A stretch of DNA of 13,066 nt, taken from NCBI GenBank assembly GCA_012842645.1, contig DUSJ01000466.1, positions 1-13,066 of the forward strand. Reading direction: 5' to 3'. This document shows, in pieces, positions 7,285 to 13,066 of the stretch. The position numbers and the translations under genes are program-made. This DNA is from Clostridiaceae bacterium (lineage in GTDB: Bacteria > Bacillota > Clostridia > DSM-8532). The stretch's first letter is position 1, and each line of letters starts with the position of its first letter. A model generated the notes under the pieces. The model ran no database searches. It worked only from the letters and a program-made list of their open reading frames with translations, and was not told where the DNA came from.

Positions 7285-9254
7285 ATTGGGTAAATGCATT
7301 ATATGATTTGTATGAGAAAAATAAAGCCATCTCAGGGGAAATAGAAGAAAAGAAGAGAAAGGACGGAAGTATACAGAAACTTGTGCTGTTGCCAGTCTCC
7401 CATTCTACGGCATCAGCGCAGATTGAGGTTACTATCGATAGTTTTGGGAACTTCATAAGCGCAAGAACTGTTGATAAAGAAGATGCCCTTACTATTATTC
7501 CAGTGACCGAAGAGTCTGCCAGCCGGACAAGTGGCAAAGAACCTCATCCTTTGTGTGATAATTTAAAATACCTGGCAAGTAATTATGGCGATATTTTTAC
7601 TATTAAGAAGACGACAGAGAGTAAAAAGGAAAAAGATTATACTGAATTTAATCAGCTATATATGCAATCGCTAAAAAAATGGTGCGAATCACCATATGCG
7701 CATCCTAAAGCCATCGCTGTTTACAAATATTTAAAAAAAGGCACACTGCTCGATGATCTAATAAAAAATAATGTTCTTCTTCACGATGAAGATGGAAAGT
7801 ATTCTGAAAAAGTAAAGATTCAGGGTGTATCGCAAACAGATGCATTTGTAAGGTTTCGTGTCGAAACAGTCAATACGTCAAGTCCGGACGAAATGTTATC
7901 TGATGAAAAAGGCAGGTACCATCCTGAAGTGTGGCTGGATCAAACATTGCAACAAAGTTTTATTAACTATTATAATTCTCAGGAACATAAACAAAGCTTA
8001 TGCTACTTGACTGGCAAAATGTCTCGAAAATCCGACTTGCATCCTAAAAAAATCAGAAATGAAGGAGATGGTACCAAGTTAATATCATCTAATGACTCAG
8101 AAAACTATACTTTCAGAGGGCGTTTTACAGACAAAGAAGAGGCATTTTCTATTGGTTATGAAGCTTCTCAAAAGATTCATAATGCGCTTAAATGGATCAT
8201 TAGAAAGCAAGGCTATACAAAAGATGGCATATGTATAGTAGCTTGGGAATCTAATCTTAAGCCAATTGCTACACCATTTATGGATGCATCGGATATTGCT
8301 GATGATCTGTTCGGAGATGATGTACCAACAAAAAATGATACAAACTATATAGGAGCAAAAGATTTTAATGCAGCTATAAATGGTTATAAAACAAAGCTTG
8401 ATAATACTTCAAACATGGTTATTATGGCTTTGGATTCCGCAACACCTGGCAGGCTCTCAATTACATATTTCAAGGAAATGCCTTCATCTAGCTATTTGGA
8501 AAACATACGATATTGGCATCAAAGTTGTTGCTGGATTCATGAAAAATATATTGATAAGAAATTAATCCGTTTCGAAGGCATGGTTAGTTTAGATGATATT
8601 GCGCTTCTTTTATATGGAACGGAACAGAACGAAAGGCTGGAACTTAAAACTAACAGCGACGGAAAATCACCAATAAAGACAATGACATTTAACCGGCTGC
8701 TACCTTGTATTATCGAGCGTAAAAGGATTCCAGATGATATAGTTAATACTGCTGTCAGGAAAGTAGCATCTTCGGTTACTTATAATCGTTACAACTGGAA
8801 CAGGATTCTTTCTGTTGCATGCTCTCTTGTACGCAAACAAAAACTTGATAAAAACGAGGGGGAATGGAATATGTCCTTGAACAATGAATGTAATAATCGA
8901 AGCTATCTTTATGGTAGACTGCTTGCTGTTGCCGACAGGATTGAATACCTTACATTTGACTCCAAGGAAGATCGACAGACTAATGCAAAACGTTTTATGA
9001 ATGCATTTTCACAGAGACCATTCAGAACATGGCAAATCATCGAAGAAAAAATCCAGCCATACCTTAATAAACTTTCTCCCGGGCAAAAAATCTTCTATAG
9101 CAAATTACTGGATGAAATTATCAGTAAGTTTAATGATGATGAATTTACAGATGATAGCAAGCTTGATGGCTTATATCTTCTTGGATACCATAATCAATCA
9201 TATGCGTTAAGAAAAGATAGTGTAAATCAGGATGAGGAGGAGAATAGGAAATGA
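7281..9254 (+). CDS. cas8c: Cas8c (Csd1), large subunit of the I-C surveillance complex
   Basis: This 657-residue protein is the I-C large subunit, which recognises the PAM and locks the crRNA-DNA hybrid. The N-terminus [13 protein letters not shown] is typical of Csd1. Central recognisable segments include [19 protein letters not shown] and CYLTGK, and the C-terminal part around [20 protein letters not shown] is highly characteristic. The start codon is TTG at 7281, overlapping the cas5c stop as TTGA; AGAGGAGG lies about 10 nt upstream and no in-frame ATG fits better. The last 127 codons also appear to be translated separately as Cas11c. The stop overlaps cas7c by four bases (ATGA). Confidence 0.95.
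   Translation: MNWVNALYDLYEKNKAISGEIEEKKRKDGSIQKLVLLPVSHSTASAQIEVTIDSFGNFISARTVDKEDALTIIPVTEESASRTSGKEPHPLCDNLKYLASNYGDIFTIKKTTESKKEKDYTEFNQLYMQSLKKWCESPYAHPKAIAVYKYLKKGTLLDDLIKNNVLLHDEDGKYSEKVKIQGVSQTDAFVRFRVETVNTSSPDEMLSDEKGRYHPEVWLDQTLQQSFINYYNSQEHKQSLCYLTGKMSRKSDLHPKKIRNEGDGTKLISSNDSENYTFRGRFTDKEEAFSIGYEASQKIHNALKWIIRKQGYTKDGICIVAWESNLKPIATPFMDASDIADDLFGDDVPTKNDTNYIGAKDFNAAINGYKTKLDNTSNMVIMALDSATPGRLSITYFKEMPSSSYLENIRYWHQSCCWIHEKYIDKKLIRFEGMVSLDDIALLLYGTEQNERLELKTNSDGKSPIKTMTFNRLLPCIIERKRIPDDIVNTAVRKVASSVTYNRYNWNRILSVACSLVRKQKLDKNEGEWNMSLNNECNNRSYLYGRLLAVADRIEYLTFDSKEDRQTNAKRFMNAFSQRPFRTWQIIEEKIQPYLNKLSPGQKIFYSKLLDEIISKFNDDEFTDDSKLDGLYLLGYHNQSYALRKDSVNQDEEENRK
8871..9254 (+). CDS. cas11c: Cas11c small subunit from an internal start in cas8c
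   Basis: In-frame ATG at residue 531 of Cas8c is preceded by GAGGGGG (8856-8862) with 8-nt spacing, a near-ideal ribosome site buried in coding sequence. The product would be 127 residues, starting [20 protein letters not shown]. Known: type I-C systems lack a separate small-subunit gene and produce Cas11c by internal translation of the cas8c 3' region, two copies joining each complex along the crRNA belly. The size and location match that precedent. This would be missed by annotation that allows one protein per frame. Not proven here: the actual use of the site. Confidence 0.8.
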   Translation: MSLNNECNNRSYLYGRLLAVADRIEYLTFDSKEDRQTNAKRFMNAFSQRPFRTWQIIEEKIQPYLNKLSPGQKIFYSKLLDEIISKFNDDEFTDDSKLDGLYLLGYHNQSYALRKDSVNQDEEENRK

Positions 9255-10111
9255 GTACATTGTCAAGAAAAATTGATTTTGCTGCTATTATTTCAGTAAC
9301 CAACGCCAACCCGAATGGTGATCCTCTTAATGGGAACAGACCCCGAGAAAACTATGAGGGCTTTGGAGAAATATCTGATGTTTGTATCAAAAGAAAAATT
9401 CGAAACAGGTTTCAGGATATGGGTGAGAAAGTTTTTGTTCAATCGGATGACAGAGCAGATGATGGTTGTAAAAGTTTAAAAGAAAGGGCAGATAGTTGTA
9501 AAGCCTTAAAGGAAGAAATTGATAAGAAGAAAAATGCGGATAGGGATAAATGTATTGCTATTGCCTGTAAAGAATGGATTGATGTAAGAACTTTCGGGCA
9601 AGTCTTTGCATTCAAAGGCTCAGAAGTATCTCTTGGAATAAGAGGTCCTGTTTCAATTCATCCAGCAATTAGCGTTTCTCCTGTTGATATCGTTAGCATG
9701 CAAATCACAAAAAGTGTTAACAGTGAACCAGGTAAGGAAAGCAAAGCGTCTGACACAATGGGGATGAAGCATCGAGTAGAATTTGGATTGTACGTAATAA
9801 AAGGCAGCATTAATTGTCAACTTGCTGAAAAGACAGGTTTTTCTGATGAGGATGCAGAAAAGTTAAAGGAAGCATTAAAAACGCTGTTTGAAAACGATGC
9901 TTCGTCTGCAAGACCTGAAGGAAGCATGGAAGTATGTAAATTGTATTGGTGGAAGCATCCCGGCAAGACTTCAGCAATAACGTCTTCAAAAGTACATAGA
10001 AGCCTAAAGATTAAACAAAAGACTAATAAAATTCCAAAAAGTATAGACGATTATGAAATAACTCTGGAAAAACTTAATGGCGTAGAGGTTGAAGTATATG
10101 ACCTTGTATAA
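9251..10111 (+). CDS. cas7c: Cas7c (Csd2), backbone subunit of the I-C complex
   Basis: This 286-residue RAMP protein polymerises along the crRNA spacer to form the complex backbone. The signature NANPNGDPLNGNRPR (about residues 19-33) is diagnostic of the Csd2/Csh2 family. EWIDVRTFGQVFAF and IRGPVSIHPA (about 107-140) are further family blocks. A lysine- and glutamate-rich stretch at about 70-98 is probably an exposed helix in the thumb-like insertion. The start codon overlaps the cas8c stop (ATGA), after GAGGAGGAG. The C-terminus overlaps cas4 by 14 nt. Confidence 0.97.
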   Translation: MSTLSRKIDFAAIISVTNANPNGDPLNGNRPRENYEGFGEISDVCIKRKIRNRFQDMGEKVFVQSDDRADDGCKSLKERADSCKALKEEIDKKKNADRDKCIAIACKEWIDVRTFGQVFAFKGSEVSLGIRGPVSIHPAISVSPVDIVSMQITKSVNSEPGKESKASDTMGMKHRVEFGLYVIKGSINCQLAEKTGFSDEDAEKLKEALKTLFENDASSARPEGSMEVCKLYWWKHPGKTSAITSSKVHRSLKIKQKTNKIPKSIDDYEITLEKLNGVEVEVYDLV

Positions 10112-10766
10112 AGAGGATGACTATCTTCAACTCTCTGGGATTCAGCACTTTGCTTTTTGTAAACGACAATGGGCATTAGCATATATAGAATTACAATGGG
10201 CAGATAATCTTAGAACAGTTGAAGGAGAACTTCTTCACAAGCATGCCCATGATGGGTATTTTTCCGAGAAAAGGGGTGAATTGATCATTTCACGTGGGAT
10301 GCCAATTCACTCCTCTACCCTCGGAGTTAGTGGACAATGTGATGTTGTAGAATTCAGAAGAGATGACAAAGGAGTTCCTCTTTTTGGGAGAGAAGGCCTA
10401 TATACAGTAACACCGGTTGAGTATAAAAAGGGAAAACCTAAAAAAGACGATATTGATATTCTTCAGTTGACCGCTCAAGCCATGTGCTTAGAAGAGATGT
10501 TATGCTGTAATATTGAGTATGGCTATATTTATTATGGGGAAACAAAGCATAGGACCATTGTTCAGTTTAGCGATGAATTACGGGAAAAAGTCAGAAGATT
10601 ATTTAACGAAATGCACCAGATGTTTGAAAGAAAATACACCCCAAAAGTTAAACGTACCAAAAGTTGCAATGCGTGTTCGCTTAAAGATATTTGTCTGCCT
10701 GCTCTCAATAAAACGATGTCAGTTGAAGATTATGTTTCTCAACATGTTAATGAGGATGAGGTGTAA
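10098..10766 (+). CDS. cas4: Cas4 exonuclease of the adaptation module
   Basis: This 222-residue protein is an iron-sulfur RecB-family nuclease that works with Cas1-Cas2 to trim prespacers and choose PAM-adjacent ends. One cluster cysteine is C21 in FAFCKRQW; three more lie at the C-terminus in CNACSLKDIC. RecB-type active-site blocks are GQCDVVEF and PVEYKKGKPK (the E-x-K motif), with a conserved histidine in GELLHKHAHD. ATG at 10098 was chosen over an in-frame TTG at 10089: GAGG (10085-10088) is 9 nt before the ATG but directly abuts the TTG. The start lies inside cas7c and the stop overlaps cas1 by one base. Confidence 0.95.
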   Translation: MTLYKEDDYLQLSGIQHFAFCKRQWALAYIELQWADNLRTVEGELLHKHAHDGYFSEKRGELIISRGMPIHSSTLGVSGQCDVVEFRRDDKGVPLFGREGLYTVTPVEYKKGKPKKDDIDILQLTAQAMCLEEMLCCNIEYGYIYYGETKHRTIVQFSDELREKVRRLFNEMHQMFERKYTPKVKRTKSCNACSLKDICLPALNKTMSVEDYVSQHVNEDEV

Positions 10767-11797
10767 TGAAGAAACTATTAAACACTTTGTTTGTATCTGC
10801 ACCTGACCGATACCTCTCACTTGATGGAGAAAATGTTGTTATCCAAGCAGGTGAAAAAGAAATTGGCAGAGTTCCATTACATAATCTTGAGTCCATTGTG
10901 ACATTTGGATATACAGGAGCTAGCCCTGCTTTGATGGGAGCATGTGCATCAAGGAATATTAGTTTAAGTTTTATGACTTCCCACGGGAGATTTTTAGCTC
11001 GTGTAACTGGTGAAGTAAAAGGTAATGTAACTCTTCGTAGGGAGCAATACCGAGTTGCTGATGATCCAATAAGAAGTATAAAAATAGCCAGAAATATTAT
11101 AACCGCTAAAATTTATAATTCAAAATGGATTATTGAACGTGCAATAAGAGATTATCCTTTGAGATTAGACATAGAAAAATTAAGAGCAAAATCAAAAATG
11201 TTAAGTAATTCTCTTCATATGGCCCGTAATGCTATAAATGATGGAGATCTCAGAGGGATTGAAGGTGAAGCGGCCTCATTATACTTTTCAGTATTTGATA
11301 ATTTAATATTACAACAAAAAGATGAATTTAAATTTAATGGACGGACAAAACGTCCACCACTTGATAAGGTTAATGCAATGTTATCTTTTGCTTATACCAT
11401 GCTTGCAGGCATGTATGCGTCAGCCCTTGAAACAGTTGGTTTGGATCCGTATGTAGGATTTTTTCATAGAGATAGACCTGGAAGGATATCCCTTGCACTG
11501 GATCTAATGGAAGAATTAAGATCTGTTTTTGCTGACAGATTTGTTCTTACAATAATAAACAAGCGAATAATTAACGAAAGGGGGTTTATGCAAAAAGAAA
11601 ATGGAGCAGTTTATATGGATGATAAAACAAGAAAAGATTTTTTATCAGCCTGGCAGAGCAAGAAACAGGAAATAATCATTCATCCATTCTTAGAAGAAAA
11701 AGTTGAGTGGGGAATGGTTCCATATGTTCAATCTATGCTTCTTGCAAGGTATATACGAGGAGATTTAGATGAGTATCCACCATTTTTCTGGAAGTAG
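10766..11797 (+). CDS. cas1: Cas1 integrase (type I-C)
   Basis: This 343-residue protein is the spacer integrase and acts as a Cas1-Cas2 complex at the leader end of the array. The N-terminal beta domain starts MKKLLNTLFVSAPDRYLSLDG. The C-terminal helical domain carries the metal-binding set: E166 in GIEGEAASLYF, H234 in FFHRDRPGR, and acidic residues D246 and E249 in ALDLMEELR. The ATG shares its A with the cas4 stop (TAATG), and GAGGATGAGG upstream supplies the ribosome site. Length and motifs are normal for I-C, so the integrase should be active. Confidence 0.97.
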   Translation: MKKLLNTLFVSAPDRYLSLDGENVVIQAGEKEIGRVPLHNLESIVTFGYTGASPALMGACASRNISLSFMTSHGRFLARVTGEVKGNVTLRREQYRVADDPIRSIKIARNIITAKIYNSKWIIERAIRDYPLRLDIEKLRAKSKMLSNSLHMARNAINDGDLRGIEGEAASLYFSVFDNLILQQKDEFKFNGRTKRPPLDKVNAMLSFAYTMLAGMYASALETVGLDPYVGFFHRDRPGRISLALDLMEELRSVFADRFVLTIINKRIINERGFMQKENGAVYMDDKTRKDFLSAWQSKKQEIIIHPFLEEKVEWGMVPYVQSMLLARYIRGDLDEYPPFFWK

Positions 11798-11804
11798 GGA
11801 TAGT

Positions 11805-12095
11805 ATGTTAGTTTTGATTACATATGACGTTAATACAGAGACAGAAGCTGGTAAAAGAAGACTGCGTAAAGTAGCAAAACAATGCGTTAATTATGGGGTT
11901 AGAGTACAAAATTCAGTCTTTGAATGTGTAATGGATAACGCAAAAAGCAGACAGGTTAAAGCTATTCTGGAAGAGATTATTGATAGAGAGAAGGATAGTC
12001 TAAGATTTTACTACTTAGGGAATAATTATAAAGGGAAAGTAGAGCATATAGGAGCAAAGAAAACTTTTAATGTAGAAGATGATTTGTTTTTTTAG
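11805..12095 (+). CDS. cas2: Cas2, structural partner of Cas1
   Basis: This 96-residue ferredoxin-fold protein starts MLVLITYDVNTETEAGKRRLRKVAK, with the conserved acidic residue D9 after the first beta strand. RVQNSVFECVM and SLRFYYLG are further family blocks. ATG at 11805 lies 7 bp after the cas1 stop, preceded by TAGGGA. An earlier in-frame ATG at 11769 would add 12 residues before the first beta strand, has no ribosome site and overlaps cas1, so it was not chosen. The stop codon lies in the left arm of a large inverted repeat. Confidence 0.96.
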   Translation: MLVLITYDVNTETEAGKRRLRKVAKQCVNYGVRVQNSVFECVMDNAKSRQVKAILEEIIDREKDSLRFYYLGNNYKGKVEHIGAKKTFNVEDDLFF

Positions 12096-12144
12096 TGCGA
12101 ATATGAAGTAAACATTTAAATAATAGTTTTCTCGCACTAAAAAA
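12088..12144 (+). repeat. 13-bp perfect inverted repeat across the cas2 stop codon
   Basis: TTTTTTAGTGCGA (12088-12100) and TCGCACTAAAAAA (12132-12144) are exact reverse complements separated by 31 nt. The left arm contains the cas2 TAG stop. Neither strand has a T run after the stem, so it is not a standard intrinsic terminator. It could stabilise the 3' end of the cas mRNA, or be a protein site separating the operon from the leader. Confidence 0.75.
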
Positions 12145-12256
12145 TGGTTACATTTATATACAATTATTATATATTGTGTTATTATATACTTAATAAATGA
12201 GTTTATTTTTATTCAAACCTAACAACTTAAATTCTTATTTTTTATACATTTTTGCT
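12096..12256 (+). promoter_or_regulatory. CRISPR leader with candidate array promoter
   Basis: This is a 161-bp A/T-rich gene-free stretch between cas2 and the first repeat. By eye the best promoter for the array is GTTACA (12147-12152) and TATATT (12170-12175), 17 bp apart, placing the start near 12182 and about 75 nt before the first repeat. The repeat-proximal end (TTATACATTTTTGCT) is where Cas1-Cas2 would dock for integration. Leader function is inferred from position and orientation; the promoter boxes are only moderate matches. Confidence 0.7.
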
Positions 12257-13066
12257 GTCGCTCCCTACGCGGGAGCGTGGATTGAAAGGTTGCCGTAAGG
12301 GCTAAAAGCAAGCCAGGGCCAAGTCGCTCCCTACGCGGGAGCGTGGATTGAAAGACTACTCGTAAACCTAAGCTGGTTGGCTTATACGTCGCTCCCTACG
12401 CGGGAGCGTGGATTGAAAGCTTTCCCGCCAATTAGGCACACCAAATAAAAAAAGTCGCTCCCTACGCGGGAGCGTGGATTGAAAGAGCAGCGCACTAAAC
12501 AACTTGCTTGATGTGTCCATGTCGCTCCCTACGCGGGAGCGTGGATTGAAAGTAGAATCTCTAACCTTTTCGCTTCGAGATCGTCTAAGTCGCTCCCTAC
12601 GCGGGAGCGTGGATTGAAAGAGCACCGCCACCGTTACCGTGAATACAGCAAAGCGTCGCTCCCTACGCGGGAGCGTGGATTGAAAGGCTATGCAAGCCGC
12701 AAAAAATGTTTTTCCTGTTCCCGTCGCTCCCTACGCGGGAGCGTGGATTGAAAGATCAACAAACCGCACCAATAGGCGGTAAAGTAGAGTCGCTCCCTAC
12801 GCGGGAGCGTGGATTGAAAGAGTTTACGGCAGTTTTATTACGGCAACCTTTACATGTCGCTCCCTACGCGGGAGCGTGGATTGAAAGGCGATACCGTTCC
12901 GCAACCATGCGCCAGGTCAACGTCGCTCCCTACGCGGGAGCGTGGATTGAAAGGTTACGGAAGATAGGCAGAACAGCGCTCGAAGAAAGTCGCTCCCTAC
13001 GCGGGAGCGTGGATTGAAAGATGAAACACTAAAAGGAAATGACAATATCCTTGAGTCGCTCCCTAC
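12257..13066 (+). CRISPR. Type I-C CRISPR array, 12 full repeats plus a partial, open at the window end
   Basis: The 32-nt repeat starts GTCGCTCCCTACGCGGGAGC and ends GTGGATTGAAAG. Full copies begin at 12257, 12323, 12388, 12454, 12521, 12589, 12655, 12723, 12789, 12856, 12922 and 12989; a 12-nt partial copy begins at 13055. All appear identical. Twelve distinct spacers of 33-36 nt lie between them. The repeat folds into a 7-bp stem CGCTCCC/GGGAGCG with loop TACGC, followed by the TGGATTGAAAG handle, as expected for Cas5c processing. The leader side is at the left, so the newest spacers are the first ones. I see no long match of any spacer to the rest of the window. Uniform repeats suggest a live array. 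Confidence 0.99.

Noticed and set aside
10089..10097. TTG as the cas4 start
   Set aside because: It abuts the GAGG ribosome site; ATG at 10098 has proper spacing and gives the usual N-terminus.
12368..12631. Minus-strand open frame with recurring RRERL peptide
   Set aside because: It is created by the CRISPR repeats being read through; no ribosome site and repeat-periodic sequence.
12706..13017. Plus-strand open frame with recurring APYAGAWIE and PTRERGLK peptides
   Set aside because: A well-known artefact of translating this type of CRISPR repeat; it lies wholly in the array.
12257..13054. Self-targeting spacers against this window
   Set aside because: Reading the 12 spacers against both strands by eye showed no extended match outside the array; only short motifs recur.

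Overview
The window is best read as part of a low-GC Gram-positive chromosome, probably a clostridial member of the Bacillota. This is inferred from strong GGAGG-type ribosome sites, one TTG start, consensus TATAAT promoters and AT-rich intergenic DNA. It holds two unlike halves. Positions 1-3643 are the 5' portion (minus strand) of a large secreted alpha-2-macroglobulin-like protein gene with clearly higher GC. Positions 3766-13066 form a complete type I-C CRISPR-Cas locus on the plus strand: AT-rich cas genes, a leader and the first 12 full repeats of an array that runs off the window.

The cas operon has the canonical I-C order cas3-cas5c-cas8c-cas7c-cas4-cas1-cas2. Its genes are tightly packed, with 4-nt, 14-nt and 1-nt overlaps suggesting translational coupling. 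Cas5c should process pre-crRNA at the repeat hairpin. Cas8c, Cas7c, Cas5c and a small subunit Cas11c form the surveillance complex, and Cas11c appears to come from an internal ribosome site inside cas8c. Cas3 degrades the target, and Cas4, Cas1 and Cas2 acquire spacers. All key catalytic motifs looked for are intact, so the locus looks functional.

The most interesting stretch is the 472-bp gap (3644-4115) between the divergent A2M gene and cas3. It contains an isolated, shortened CRISPR repeat on the minus strand (3859-3835). A perfect TATAAT lies just upstream of it, a 27-nt spacer-like stretch follows, and a strong intrinsic terminator in the same orientation closes the unit. Together these look like a gene for a crRNA-like small RNA of about 90 nt. 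The first 18 nt of its spacer-like part match, at 17 of 18 positions, the start region of a strong promoter that points at cas3. The arrangement fits cas autorepression by a crRNA-like guide (CreR-type): the RNA would load into the I-C complex and park it on the cas promoter, with too little pairing for cleavage. A further inverted repeat in the cas3 5' leader brackets the ribosome site, suggesting a possible second layer of control.

Downstream of cas2, a 13-bp perfect inverted repeat spans the cas2 stop codon. An AT-rich leader follows, then an array of 32-nt repeats with spacers of 33-36 nt.
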